Position numbers and translations under genes: made by a program
Shown here: positions 50,844 through 60,343 of the stretch, piece after piece
Layout: every line of letters begins with the position of its first letter
Position numbering within the stretch: the first letter of the stretch is position 1
The notes under the pieces: model-generated
What the model was told of the DNA's origin: nothing
What the model saw: the letters and a program-made list of their open reading frames with translations, nothing else
The model's database searches: none
NCBI RefSeq assembly: GCF_001636345.1
Contig: NZ_KV440945.1
Span: 3,879,854-3,943,853 of the forward strand
Direction of reading: 5' to 3'
DNA length: 64,000 nucleotides
Source: Cytobacillus gottheilii
GTDB lineage: Bacteria > Bacillota > Bacilli > Bacillales > Cytobacillaceae

Positions 50844-52235
50844 TTATTCTTCCCCCTTTCTTCCGCCAACGGTCATCTCGCTTACACGAATCATCGGCTG
50901 CCCAACATTTACAGGGAGACTGCCGCTTAACGACCCGCACATGCCCGCTCCATGGGCAAGATTGTTTCCGACCATATCAACAAGCTTCAATGTTTCAGGA
51001 CCATTTCCAATTAAAGTTGCACCCCTTAACGGTTTGCCTATTTTTCCGTCTTTTACAGCATAAGCCTCCATGACCGCAAAGTTGTAATCACCTGTCGTTG
51101 TATTCACTTGTCCGCCGCCCATGTATTTCGCATAGATTCCATGCTCGGTATTGGCAATGATCTCCGCTGGTGTCGACTTTCCATTGGCGATATATGTATT
51201 CGTCATTCTTGAAGTTGGAGCGAAACGATAAGACTGTCGTCTGCCTGAGCCTGTCGAGGGCATTCCCATTCTTCGTCCGTTCAGCTTATCAATTAAATAT
51301 CCTTTTAGAATTCCATTTTCAATCAGGACATTCTTTCTCGCGGCTTCTCCTTCATCATCAATCGCTAAAGAACCCCACTCATTTGCAAGCGTTCCGTCAT
51401 CTATATAGGTAACAACATCAGATGCTACTTTTTCTCCAATCTGATCAGCAAACACAGAATTGCCTTTTGCCACACTTGTTGCTTCAAGACCATGCCCGCA
51501 TGCTTCATGGAAAATAACGCCGCCAAATTCATTATCAATAATAACGGGAAACTTTCCGCTTGGACATGGATCGGCACCTAGCATCGTCACCGCAATTCGC
51601 GATGCTTCTGAAGCGTAATGATTTAAATCCAGACTCTCCATAAATTCAAAGCCCTGATGTGCACCTGGTCCATAATAGCCTGACTGCATTTGATTGCCGT
51701 CTGAAGCAATCGATTGAATTGACAGCCTGCTTCGCACACGCTTATCTTCTACAAACTTCCCTTCAGAATTCGCAATAAGTACGTGTTGTTCTTCGTCTAA
51801 ATAACGAATACCAACCTGCTGAATGCTGGAATGATAATTCTTTGCTATTTCATAAGCTTTTCTCATTACATCGGCTTTACGCTGTTTTTCAACCTCTCTT
51901 GGAAAAGCAGCAATTGAATGAGCTGATACGATTTTTTCTTGTACTAAAGGGCTGGCTGTGACATTCCTCTCCCCTTTAATTCCTGCTGCAGCCTGATAGG
52001 CAGCCTTTAGCAAGCCTTCTTTTGAACCATCCGTTGTATAGGCATAAGCACTTTGAAAACCTTTAAATACTCGAATGCCAATGCCAAAATCGCGGCCAGA
52101 TAGACTGCCCTCTACTTTGTTCTCTCTTAGTAACAGCGTGTTGGCAAATCGATCCTCTGCGAATACCTCAGCAAAATCTCCCCCCGTTTGGAGTGCTGCT
52201 GTTAATACATCTTCAATTACGGATTTTGCAAGCAT
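50844..52235 (-). CDS. tldD: TldD zinc metalloprotease
   Basis: 463 residues from the ATG at 52235 with AGGAGGGG upstream. The zinc motif HEACGH is at 243-248, with the third ligand in the C-terminal GAGMCGSLSG region. TldD/TldE heterodimers degrade unfolded peptides and, in some bacteria, mature modified peptides (microcin B17). No peptide-antibiotic genes are nearby, so a general peptidase role is more likely. Operon tldD-tldE. Confidence 0.92.
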   Translation of the reverse strand: MLAKSVIEDVLTAALQTGGDFAEVFAEDRFANTLLLRENKVEGSLSGRDFGIGIRVFKGFQSAYAYTTDGSKEGLLKAAYQAAAGIKGERNVTASPLVQEKIVSAHSIAAFPREVEKQRKADVMRKAYEIAKNYHSSIQQVGIRYLDEEQHVLIANSEGKFVEDKRVRSRLSIQSIASDGNQMQSGYYGPGAHQGFEFMESLDLNHYASEASRIAVTMLGADPCPSGKFPVIIDNEFGGVIFHEACGHGLEATSVAKGNSVFADQIGEKVASDVVTYIDDGTLANEWGSLAIDDEGEAARKNVLIENGILKGYLIDKLNGRRMGMPSTGSGRRQSYRFAPTSRMTNTYIANGKSTPAEIIANTEHGIYAKYMGGGQVNTTTGDYNFAVMEAYAVKDGKIGKPLRGATLIGNGPETLKLVDMVGNNLAHGAGMCGSLSGSLPVNVGQPMIRVSEMTVGGRKGEE

Positions 52236-52398
52236 AATTCCCCTCCTAAATAGAAAAGCGCAATACCTCATTGACCGGTGAAAAATTCACTCCTTATAAA
52301 AGACAAAAATTGCGCTAAATATTAATTATTTTTATACAATTCTAACTATTCAAATCATACCTTATTTCGTCAGACGAAACAATTATTTTCAAAAAAAA

Positions 52399-52439
52399 GA
52401 ACGATTAGAGAGATTCCTGCAAATTTCTCTAAATCGTTC
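52399..52439 (-). terminator. Intrinsic terminator of cls
   Basis: GAACGATT-AGAGAGATT paired with AAATTTCTCT-AAATCGTTC around CCTGC, followed on the minus strand by UUUUUUUU. Confidence 0.88.
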
Positions 52440-52466
52440 GGGTTATCTTTAAAACAATATTTATGT

Positions 52467-53984
52467 TTATAAAACTCCAGAAAATAATCTTGCAAATGAC
52501 TCCTTCGTTCTCTCCACAAAACCGCGTTTGTAATACTGGACGGGACTGATTTTCTCACTTTCGCGCATGTCTTCCTCAAAATGAGCCACAAGTTCACGAA
52601 TACTGCTTGTCTCCAGCAGAAATACATTCACTTCAAAATTCAAGTGAAAGCTGCGCATATCAAGATTGGCTGTCCCAATGGTTGCCAAATTGCCGTCTAT
52701 GATAATAAGCTTCTGGTGCAAAAATCCCTTTTTATACGAATATATCTCCACACCATATCGAAGCAGCTCAGAGAAATAAGATCGGCTCGCATATTGGGTC
52801 AGGAACCCATCGTTAATTTCTGGAACGAGGATGCGCACTTCAACCCCTTTTGCAGCAGCTACCCGAAGAGCTGTCCGGATTGATTCATCTGGCACAAAAT
52901 AGGGAGTGGCAATCCAGATAGAATGCTGAGCTGAAGCGATCATGGCAAAATATAAATCACCCATGATTCCAGGCTGAGTATCTGGTCCGCTTGCTACAAC
53001 TTGAATAGCTCCATCAACAACATCTTCATTGACAGGGTGCTTTTTTTCTTCACGGTACAACTCCAGCACATCTTCTCCGCTCACATACTCCCAATCCAGC
53101 AAGAAAATTGTGTGCAGTGTGTATACCGCTTCCCCCTGAAGCATCATATGTGTGTCGCGCCAGAAGCCTATTCGTTCGTCCTCACCTAAATACTCTACAC
53201 CGACATTTAATCCGCCGACAAACCCAACCTTCCCATCGATGACCACAATTTTCCGGTGATTACGGAAATTAAATTTCTGATTGAAAAAGCCGTATTTAAG
53301 AGGGGAAAAAATCTTCACCTGAATACCTGCTTCCTCCATACGGCGCACATGTTTTGGGGACATTGTCATACTTCCTGCTGCATCATATGTAAAAAGAACT
53401 TCAACGCCCTCTTTCGCTTTCATCATTAGAATATCTATAATTTCTTTTCCAAGCCGATCCGAGCGAAAAATATAATATTCCATATGAATATATCTTTCGG
53501 CACGAAGCAATTCCTCTTTAATAGCTTGAAACGTTTGTTGTCCATTTTTTAAAATTGTCGCTTTTGATGCTGTTGTCATTGGGGTTAAAGCGGACTCGTT
53601 CACATACCAGGCAAAGTTTCTCTGATTATCATTTAAAAATGAGATATCAGGCGTTTCCTCTCCTTTTATCATCCTTTTCCATTCTTCACGATCTCGCCGT
53701 CTTTTGCTTTTAAATAAATAGCCCTTTAAATACAGCTGACCAGAAAATAAATAAAATAAGTAGCCTGCCACTGGGAAAAATAACAGTACATACATCCAAA
53801 GGAGTGTATGCTGGGGAGAACGGTTTTCAAGCATGAGAGAATAAACGGTTATGAAGATAATACTTCCATATAAAATCAATGCTCCAATCTTATACGGCTG
53901 GCCAATGTCTGTAAACAAAACGATATAGGCAATCAAAATAATAATTATTACAAAAGCAATTTCTATTCTGCGTCGTTTTCTCAT
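52467..53984 (-). CDS. cls: Cardiolipin synthase
   Basis: 505 residues. Two N-terminal membrane helices, then two phospholipase-D HKD motifs: HRKIVVIDGKVGFVGGLN and HQKLIIIDGNLATIGTAN. Family blocks YIHMEYYIFRSDRLG and ATPYFVPDESI are also clear. Joins two phosphatidylglycerol molecules into cardiolipin at the membrane. AAAAAGG ribosome site. Stands alone with a strong terminator. Confidence 0.95.
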   Translation of the reverse strand: MRKRRRIEIAFVIIIILIAYIVLFTDIGQPYKIGALILYGSIIFITVYSLMLENRSPQHTLLWMYVLLFFPVAGYLFYLFSGQLYLKGYLFKSKRRRDREEWKRMIKGEETPDISFLNDNQRNFAWYVNESALTPMTTASKATILKNGQQTFQAIKEELLRAERYIHMEYYIFRSDRLGKEIIDILMMKAKEGVEVLFTYDAAGSMTMSPKHVRRMEEAGIQVKIFSPLKYGFFNQKFNFRNHRKIVVIDGKVGFVGGLNVGVEYLGEDERIGFWRDTHMMLQGEAVYTLHTIFLLDWEYVSGEDVLELYREEKKHPVNEDVVDGAIQVVASGPDTQPGIMGDLYFAMIASAQHSIWIATPYFVPDESIRTALRVAAAKGVEVRILVPEINDGFLTQYASRSYFSELLRYGVEIYSYKKGFLHQKLIIIDGNLATIGTANLDMRSFHLNFEVNVFLLETSSIRELVAHFEEDMRESEKISPVQYYKRGFVERTKESFARLFSGVL

Positions 53985-54143
53985 CCTTTTTTCCTTCTCT
54001 CATTCAAGATCATACATTTTGTATACCCTGATGAGGGCATCGGAGAAACAATTGTCTTCTAGTATTTCCAAATGACTGTGCCTTTAACGTTAATCTGCTT
54101 TATGGTATATACTAATGGAATGAATGAAAGGAGGATATTTTAA

Positions 54144-54662
54144 ATGGCTGCAGCTGCGATCAGCATACGTCCCCTGCTTAAACAAGACGGGGAACTTTAT
54201 AAAGTACATAGACTTGATGCCTTACAGCAGCACCCTGAGGCATTTGCAGCAAGTTATGAGGAAGAAAAATCTCAATCTGTACAATCGTTTGAGGAACGCC
54301 TTTCTTCTAGTAATGCTATTACCTTTGGCGCCTTTGCAGGAGATGTATTAACAGGAAGTGTTACCTTGTTTCAGGATAGCAAGGTAAAGATGCAGCATAA
54401 AGCTTATCTATTCGCTATGTATGTATCGGAAGCACACCGCGGAAAGGGTATCGCTAAGACTCTGATAAGTGAAGCAATTAAAAAGGCAAGAGAGTGTACT
54501 GATATTGAACAGCTCTATTTAACTGTCATGTCTGAAAATCATTCAGCGAAAAGGCTTTATGAATCTTATGGTTTCAAAACCTATGGGGTTGAAAAAAATG
54601 CTTTAAAGGTAGATGGAGCTTATTATGACGAAGATCATATGATGTTAATATTGAGGCACTAA
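54144..54662 (+). CDS. GNAT-family N-acetyltransferase
   Basis: 172 residues with AAGGAGG upstream of the ATG. Motif A is YVSEAHRGKGIAKTLISEAI, motif B LYLTVMSENHSAKRLYESYG. N-terminal region SIRPLLKQDGELYKVHRLDA is usual for small-molecule or protein-N-terminal GNATs. Substrate unknown. Divergent from cls. Confidence 0.87.
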   Translation: MAAAAISIRPLLKQDGELYKVHRLDALQQHPEAFAASYEEEKSQSVQSFEERLSSSNAITFGAFAGDVLTGSVTLFQDSKVKMQHKAYLFAMYVSEAHRGKGIAKTLISEAIKKARECTDIEQLYLTVMSENHSAKRLYESYGFKTYGVEKNALKVDGAYYDEDHMMLILRH

Positions 54663-54704
54663 TTCCAGACAACCTGTTTTATCTGATCCATTCACAAAAC
54701 GAAT

Positions 54705-54750
54705 AAAAGGTGAATTTCGGTCACCATGGCAGTGGCCGTACTCACCTTTT
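54705..54750. terminator. Terminator between GNAT and SCP2 genes
   Basis: AAAAGGTGA outer arm with TCACCTTTT, plus inner CGGTCAC/GTGGCCG. Works in both directions. Confidence 0.82.
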
Positions 54751-54756
54751 CCTCTT

Positions 54757-55083
54757 TCACTGATACTTCTTTACGATTTCCTGCAGCTTCAAAGCCAGCC
54801 CCATTTTCCCCTCAACTTTAAGTCCTCCAGTCATAAACGCGACTGTTGTGTTGAGATTATCATTTAATAGTTTCGAAAAGTTTTCTTCATTCAAATGAAG
54901 TATGACTTCGGTGTTTTCAGCTTCACCTTCTTCAATTAAAACTCTTCCATCTTGAATAATAATCTGCAATGGCCCATACTCTGCTAAATTCACTTGAAAA
55001 ATTCGATTTTTTTCATCTTGAATAAACTCTGGATGTTCATTCATTTTAGAGACAAGTTCATTTAATTCAGCTATAACAGACAT
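54757..55083 (-). CDS. SCP2 sterol-binding-domain protein
   Basis: 108 residues. SCP2 fold: IFQVNLAEYGPLQIIIQDG (beta sheet), NTEVILHLNEENFSKLLND and the C-terminal FMTGGLKVEGKMGLALKLQ motif. Small lipid- or acyl-CoA-binding protein in the cytoplasm. It neighbours an acyl-CoA thioesterase gene, though 150 bp apart. Confidence 0.88.
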   Translation of the reverse strand: MSVIAELNELVSKMNEHPEFIQDEKNRIFQVNLAEYGPLQIIIQDGRVLIEEGEAENTEVILHLNEENFSKLLNDNLNTTVAFMTGGLKVEGKMGLALKLQEIVKKYQ

Positions 55084-55234
55084 TTTTAATTTCCCCGCCT
55101 TTTCTGTCCTATTATGATTGAAAACACATAATCTTTTCGTTGATTTTTCAAGATTATGAACCTTCTTTCTACATTAATTACGACAAAGAAAGCGGAAAAA
55201 CCTTCATAAAATGAATGTAAATTCATTTTTTGTT

Positions 55235-55750
55235 TTACTGCCATGGATATTTTGATCCATACTTTTTGGCTCTTTCTTCACTGTCTTTTCTTCTGTTTTT
55301 CCGGTTCTCTGCTCGATCCTTTGCTGTAGCGTAAAGGCTTTTTTCTTCATCCGATTCCGGTATGACTTGTGGCACTTCAGCTGGACGGCCATCTTCATCA
55401 ATCGCCACCATTGTTAAAAACGAAATTGCACAGACATTTCGTTCCCCGCTTAAAAGATTTTCCGCAATCACCTTCACAAAAATCTCCATTGAGGTTCTGC
55501 CTGTATACGTACAGTATGCCTCTAAACAGACAGAATTTCCTTCGTAAATGGGGTGAAGAAAATCCACCGAATCTGTTGATGCTGTTACAACAGCCTTCCG
55601 TGCGTGGCGCATCGCTGCTATTGCGGCAGTATCATCAATATACGCCATCAATTTTCCGCCAAATAACGTTCCATAATTATTTGTATCTGGCGGCTGTACA
55701 ATACTCGTTTTCACCACAAATGATTCTTTGCATCTCTTTTGTTTACTCAT
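55235..55750 (-). CDS. ykhA: Acyl-CoA thioesterase YkhA
   Basis: 171 residues from the ATG at 55750 (MSKQKRCKES); GGAGGGGT lies eight bases upstream, which excludes the TTG at 55765. Hot-dog fold with NNYGTLFGGKLMAYIDDTAAIA (Asn/Gly/Asp active-site loop) and ASTDSVDFLHPI. Hydrolyses medium-/long-chain acyl-CoA. A charged C-terminal tail (ENRKNRRKDSEERAKK) is typical of YkhA. Confidence 0.9.
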   Translation of the reverse strand: MSKQKRCKESFVVKTSIVQPPDTNNYGTLFGGKLMAYIDDTAAIAAMRHARKAVVTASTDSVDFLHPIYEGNSVCLEAYCTYTGRTSMEIFVKVIAENLLSGERNVCAISFLTMVAIDEDGRPAEVPQVIPESDEEKSLYATAKDRAENRKNRRKDSEERAKKYGSKYPWQ

Positions 55751-55773
55751 CCCATACCCCTCCAAATAGACAA

Positions 55774-56715
55774 TTACTTAAAGAAAGAATTCTTCTTTCG
55801 TCCTTTTAAAATATCTCCCATCCAGCCTTTCTTTATGAGTAGAATATAAAGCGCAGCAGTTGATCCAATGATGATCAATAATGAGAGCGGATATCCCAGT
55901 TTCCAATCAAGCTCAGGCATAAGCTTAAAATTCATGCCCCACAAAGCTCCCCAAGCACTTACAGGAGTAAAAAGAGTCGTAATAACAGTTAGCGTTTTCA
56001 TAATCTCGTTCCCTCTATGTGTGGAAACCATTTCTTCAAAATTAACTAATGTATTAATCTCATCTTGATACTCTTGAATTAGCATTGAGCCCCGTTTAAT
56101 TCTATTACATACTCGTTTATATTCAGGCAAATTTGACTCCTCACTTCCAAAAGCTTCATTAAGGCCGATCTCAAGCTCTTTAATAGGAATCATTAAATTT
56201 TTCCATACCAAAAGTTCATGTCGTAATTTATAGATTTCTTCCAATCTTTTTATGCTATTTTTTTTCTTCACTTTCCATAACAAATCATTTAGCCTTATTT
56301 CAAATTGGTCAATTTTTTTTATGCTGTACGACAATATTTCTCCAAGAAGAACAAAAAAACCTTCAATTCCATTGTGAGCATGCTCCATCTTTTTCATTAA
56401 TGTATCCTCTTCTATTACATCTATGGCTTCTAAATCGAAACCTACTGTATATAATGAGTTCTCTGTTATGAAATAATGGAAAATTCGATTCTCACGCTGC
56501 TCATCAATTGTTTGCTGATAAATCAATGAACCTCTTACCGATTCTGCATTTCGCTTTGTTGAATCTATGGTTAAAACATTAGTTTCACTGTCCTGCAAAG
56601 AATCAATCCATATCTTAAATACTTCTTGAAAAGGCGGAGCGATCTTCATATCCAGTTCTTCCTCATGATTATAGTGAAGCCATTTCCAATTCGAATATTT
56701 AAATGCCTGCCCCAT
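55774..56715 (-). CDS. corA: CorA-type Mg2+ transporter
   Basis: 313 residues from the ATG at 56715 after CGGAGG. Long helical cytoplasmic domain, then two C-terminal membrane helices with the selectivity motif GMN (LWGMNFKLMPELD). The family's Y/W before GMN is Trp here. Transports Mg2+ (or Co2+/Ni2+/Zn2+ in efflux-type members). Confidence 0.87.
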   Translation of the reverse strand: MGQAFKYSNWKWLHYNHEEELDMKIAPPFQEVFKIWIDSLQDSETNVLTIDSTKRNAESVRGSLIYQQTIDEQRENRIFHYFITENSLYTVGFDLEAIDVIEEDTLMKKMEHAHNGIEGFFVLLGEILSYSIKKIDQFEIRLNDLLWKVKKKNSIKRLEEIYKLRHELLVWKNLMIPIKELEIGLNEAFGSEESNLPEYKRVCNRIKRGSMLIQEYQDEINTLVNFEEMVSTHRGNEIMKTLTVITTLFTPVSAWGALWGMNFKLMPELDWKLGYPLSLLIIIGSTAALYILLIKKGWMGDILKGRKKNSFFK

Positions 56716-56855
56716 TATCAATTCCTCCGTTTTTTATGATACTTTCTCATTTTTTTAAGGATTATTACAAAATATTTCCCTTTTCTTCTCTTCTATAAAA
56801 CCCATTATTCTAAAAACCTATTCTTCTGTTGTTTGCCTTTTTCTTATTTTTGGAT

Positions 56856-56881
56856 GTTTCCTATCATTCTTGGCGGGGTAT
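56856..56881 (+). promoter_or_regulatory. Sigma-B-type promoter
   Basis: GTTTCC (56856-56861), 14 bp, GGGTAT (56876-56881). The -10 is perfect; the -35 matches four of six. Precedes the small gene at 56929. Confidence 0.6.
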
Positions 56882-56928
56882 TCATTAAACATGCTAGAAA
56901 AATCTAAACAATAGGAGGAGTTTTGACT

Positions 56929-57195
56929 ATGAATTCTCGTCCACTTAACTCATATTTATTGGCAGGAGTAGGAATCACAAGTGTTTTATTACTTGCAAGC
57001 AAAGCTAACAGAAACAAGGTGCAAACCGTAACGGTTAAATTTAAAAACATGATTAGAGACAGATTTGCCAACGAAGATCTTCCGCTCAAAAAAGCTGGCC
57101 ATCCGGATCCTCAAGATATTGAAGATAACAAAATGGTTAGTGAAGGGGCAATGTATTCAGTCGCCTACTATAATGAAAATGAACAGCAGAAATAA
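56929..57195 (+). CDS. Small membrane-associated stress-type protein
   Basis: 88 residues from the ATG at 56929 after AGGAGGAG. N-terminal hydrophobic helix (YLLAGVGITSVLLLAS) then a basic helix and an acidic, Asn/Glu-rich tail. Layout is like short YtxH-type proteins, but no family is recognised. Promoter suggests sigma-B control; own terminator downstream. Confidence 0.65.
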   Translation: MNSRPLNSYLLAGVGITSVLLLASKANRNKVQTVTVKFKNMIRDRFANEDLPLKKAGHPDPQDIEDNKMVSEGAMYSVAYYNENEQQK

Positions 57196-57226
57196 CCTAA
57201 GGGCCTCTTGCCCTTAGGTGTTTTTT
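57195..57226 (+). terminator. Intrinsic terminator of the 56929 gene
   Basis: ACCTAAGGGC (57195-57204) with GCCCTTAGGT (57210-57219), then GTTTTTT. Confidence 0.92.
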
Positions 57227-57288
57227 GAATTTGTTACTCTATGACGAATAAATACAGTATGGAATATCATTTTGGTTAGGGGGATACT

Positions 57289-57942
57289 ATGGGCTTTTTA
57301 TTCATTGGTGCTTATTTGGCTGTTGTATTAATCGTTATTGAGATAAGTGCGATGTTATTTGAGTATACCGGATTGGATAAGCAAATATCCCGTTTTCAGG
57401 CAACTTCTATGCTGACAGGCACGGGATTTACTACTGGAGAGTCTGAATTAATCATTGATCATCCGATTAGAAGAAAAATTTGCGGTTTTTTAATTTTTTT
57501 TGGAGCGTTTTCTCTTGCCGTCATTATTTCGGCTATTTCGAATATATTAGCAGACGATTTTTATACATCAAAAATCGCAATTATCGCTGGTGTCCTTTTC
57601 ATCCTGCTGCTTATTTTGAAAATACCCAAAATCAGAAAATTGTTATCAAAAGAGATGACACATGAACTTGAGGAAAAGTTTGATCTGCAGGATATGCCAA
57701 TGAAGGATGTCTTCTTAATGGATGAAGACGATGCATTAGTTAATTATACGATTGAAGATTCTTCTAAATATAATGGTAAACTTGCAAAAGAGCTTATTCA
57801 AGAGTTTGATCTGACAGTACTTTTCATTAAAAGAGGTGAGAAAATTATCCGAAATGACATCTTACACACTAGCCTGCACGAGGGTGATATATTATATCTA
57901 TTTGGAAACCAAAAGGAAATCGAGGATGCATTTGGCTCATAG
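57289..57942 (+). CDS. Membrane protein with TrkA-C (RCK-C) domain
   Basis: 217 residues. Helices at about 4-24, 60-85 and 95-112; between them a loop FQATSMLTGTGFTTGESELI that recalls the pore-loop glycine motif of K+ transporters. The C-terminal RCK_C domain (ELIQEFDLTVLFIKRGEKII, LHEGDILYLFGNQKEI) binds nucleotides or cations in K+ channels and transporters. Likely an ion-transport or ligand-sensing protein; no exact family recalled. Confidence 0.75.
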   Translation: MGFLFIGAYLAVVLIVIEISAMLFEYTGLDKQISRFQATSMLTGTGFTTGESELIIDHPIRRKICGFLIFFGAFSLAVIISAISNILADDFYTSKIAIIAGVLFILLLILKIPKIRKLLSKEMTHELEEKFDLQDMPMKDVFLMDEDDALVNYTIEDSSKYNGKLAKELIQEFDLTVLFIKRGEKIIRNDILHTSLHEGDILYLFGNQKEIEDAFGS

Positions 57943-57943
57943 G

Positions 57944-58480
57944 CTATTGCATCCCCGCTACTAATGGTTTTAAACGTTCCTTGCCTCTTCTAATTCTTGT
58001 TTTCACTGTCGACAAGGGAATGTTCGAACTGCGGCTAATTTCAACAAGAGTTTGATTATGATAATAAAATAGAAGCAGTGGTTCCTTATAAATTTCAGGT
58101 AAATCCTCTAACGTCTCTTTAACTTCCTTATTGGTATCTTTTTGGATGATCTCATCTTCTAAAATTGTATTTACTAAGGAGTAATCATCATTCATATACG
58201 CCTTCTCCTCCCAATACCGCTGCTGTGCCTTTTGTTTTCTCCAATGATCACGGCATTTATTAATACCTATTTTAAATAGCCAGTTTTTCATCTTTGTCTG
58301 TTCCTGAAAGGACGGCAAGGCAATAAAAGCTGCCATCAGCACATCCTGATATAAATCCTCAGCCAGCTGCTTATGTTTTACGAGTGAATAGATATAATGG
58401 AACAGCGCGTTACCATGCTCTTCTATGCATTCTTCAAATTGCTGCTGCTTCGTTTTTTGATTCAATTGGAGGTCCATCAT
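57944..58480 (-). CDS. ECF-type RNA polymerase sigma factor
   Basis: 178 residues. Region 2: LFHYIYSLVKHKQLAEDLYQDVLM and the -10 part NWLFKIGINKCRDHWRK; region 4: LPEIYKEPLLLFYYHNQTLV and NIPLSTVKTRIRRGKERL. No anti-sigma gene is adjacent on either side, unlike SigW, SigX or SigV. It could be controlled at another level or by a distant anti-sigma. Converges on the TrkA-C gene with only one base between stops. Confidence 0.9.
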   Translation of the reverse strand: MMDLQLNQKTKQQQFEECIEEHGNALFHYIYSLVKHKQLAEDLYQDVLMAAFIALPSFQEQTKMKNWLFKIGINKCRDHWRKQKAQQRYWEEKAYMNDDYSLVNTILEDEIIQKDTNKEVKETLEDLPEIYKEPLLLFYYHNQTLVEISRSSNIPLSTVKTRIRRGKERLKPLVAGMQ

Positions 58481-58565
58481 GATAACGGGCCTGCCTCCTT
58501 TCTATTTATCTTTCACTCTATTAAACGAAATCTGACTTACCTTTCCCTACACTTTTTTCTAATTT

Positions 58566-59900
58566 TTATGATTTAAAGTCAATGCGCTTAACAGGCATTA
58601 AGTTTAAGTTGACACCGATGACTTTGCATATGGTCACATAGTGCATCAGCATTAATAAGACTGCTCCGGCATTGATCCCCATAATGATTCCATCCATTTG
58701 AAAGGAAGGCATTGAGCCTAAGAAGTACATAACAGCATAGGATACGATCGTTGACCACACCGAATGGAAGAATGCATCTTTCATTAAGCCGAGACCAATG
58801 AGAAAGGCCTGCATGGGAATAATAAAGAAATGAAGCAAGAAAAACGGCCATAGCAGCTGCAAGTAGACAGAGGCGTCTGGCGAATGAAAAAACTCCGTCG
58901 TTAATTTTTCTGCAAAAATATAGAAAAAGAGAACAGCAGGAACTCCGTATATGAAAGTGATAAAAAATACTTGCTGAAGCAAATGCTGCAGTCTTGGCAG
59001 GTTTCTATCAGCATATTCCTTTGACACAGTTGGGATTAGCATAATCATAAAGGAATGAGCAATAAATGCTGGGAAAAACCCAATTGTCATCGCAATTCCT
59101 GCTACCATCCCAAAATGCTCTGTTGCTACCTCAGCCCCAACACCTGCTTTGATAAGAGCTGCTTTTATGAGGAAAGGCTGAATCGCATGTGTAATGGCAT
59201 GAAATACACGCAATCCAGTCGTTGGGATTGAAACAGAGAGTAAATCATTTCGAACACTTTTCCCTGCTAAGGCTTCTTTTGGCGATCTTTTCATCTGCTG
59301 GTAATGAATCACAAACATATGAATTAAATAAATAAACACAATGGCTTCACTGCCAATCAATGTACAGAAAGCAACAAATACAGCCATTTCAATGCTAAAT
59401 TCAAACATTTGGTATAGACTGGCCAGTAAAATCAGCTGCATCAGCTTTCTTAATAGATTTGCAGCCGCAATTTTCCCCATTAGATTCTTCCCCATAAAAT
59501 AGCCTCTGGCAATAGAGGAAAAGGATACAAATGGAATAAAGGCAATGACGATCCATTTTAAAGCTGGATGGAATTCGTTGAATACACTGATATGAGGGAT
59601 AATAAATGTAACGATTGGAAGCACGATAATGGTGAAAATCACGGTCCATTTCAATACATAATTAAGCATATTGTAATGCTGGTTCTTGTCCTTTTCAGCG
59701 ACAAACTTTGAAATAGATACAGGCAGTTCAAAACTTGCCAGCAATATGATCAGAAACACTGTCGGGAGAATAGACATATACATACCGAGCCCCTGCTCAC
59801 CAAGTTCCCTCGCCAGCACCATGTTTACAACAAACTCAATACACTCTCCAGCAAATGCGGCAACTGCCAGCAAAATTGTCCCTTTAAAAAATGTTTTCAT
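58566..59900 (-). CDS. SpoVB/MurJ-like flippase (MOP superfamily)
   Basis: 444 residues, about fourteen membrane helices. GTILLAVAAFAGECIEFVVN, LARELGEQGLGMYMSILPT, ELPVSISKFVAEKDK and LIPTVSKEYADRNLPRLQ match the polysaccharide-biosynthesis/SpoVB family. Length is close to YkvU of B. subtilis, a sporulation-linked member. A lipid-linked glycan flippase role in spore or wall synthesis is likely; exact orthologue not certain. Confidence 0.87.
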   Translation of the reverse strand: MKTFFKGTILLAVAAFAGECIEFVVNMVLARELGEQGLGMYMSILPTVFLIILLASFELPVSISKFVAEKDKNQHYNMLNYVLKWTVIFTIIVLPIVTFIIPHISVFNEFHPALKWIVIAFIPFVSFSSIARGYFMGKNLMGKIAAANLLRKLMQLILLASLYQMFEFSIEMAVFVAFCTLIGSEAIVFIYLIHMFVIHYQQMKRSPKEALAGKSVRNDLLSVSIPTTGLRVFHAITHAIQPFLIKAALIKAGVGAEVATEHFGMVAGIAMTIGFFPAFIAHSFMIMLIPTVSKEYADRNLPRLQHLLQQVFFITFIYGVPAVLFFYIFAEKLTTEFFHSPDASVYLQLLWPFFLLHFFIIPMQAFLIGLGLMKDAFFHSVWSTIVSYAVMYFLGSMPSFQMDGIIMGINAGAVLLMLMHYVTICKVIGVNLNLMPVKRIDFKS

Positions 59901-60056
59901 CTAAACTCTCCCCCATATTCACATTCTCTATAGCATATGAGACAAGTCCCTGTGAACATGACAAGAATATGATGAGGTTTTTTCTATTTGGATAAAACTT
60001 AATGTAAAGCTATATTTGTAAACTTTACTGTTCTAGGATAAGAGAAATTAGATTTC

Positions 60057-60176
60057 CACTCCAGGGTACTCGCTTTCCGGCGGGGCGGGTGCTGAGCCTC
60101 CTCGTCGCTACACGCTCCTGCGGGGTCTCAGCTCCCCACTCGTCCCGCAGGAGTCTCGCACCCTTCCGTTCCAATC
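60057..60176 (-). repeat. GC-rich dispersed element, copy 2 (inverted)
   Basis: Reverse complement shares with copy 1 (39597-39725) the blocks GACTCCTGCGGGA, GAGACCCCGCAGGAGCG, GCGACGAGGAGGCTCAGC and GGAAAGCGAGT, with different spacers. Lies between the flippase gene and a DUF6054 gene. Confidence 0.88.
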
Positions 60177-60343
60177 AACAAGCATATTGCTAAAGTGACC
60201 ATTGTTCTAAGAGTAAGAAACAACAATCTTTTGTACTTAATTAAAAGAGAACAAGTTTTTTATTTCTTTGGAACGTTTTAGCATTTGCATCGTATATACA
60301 GACAAGAAATGTATTGGCATATTTAATGATTGGAGTCAGCACA

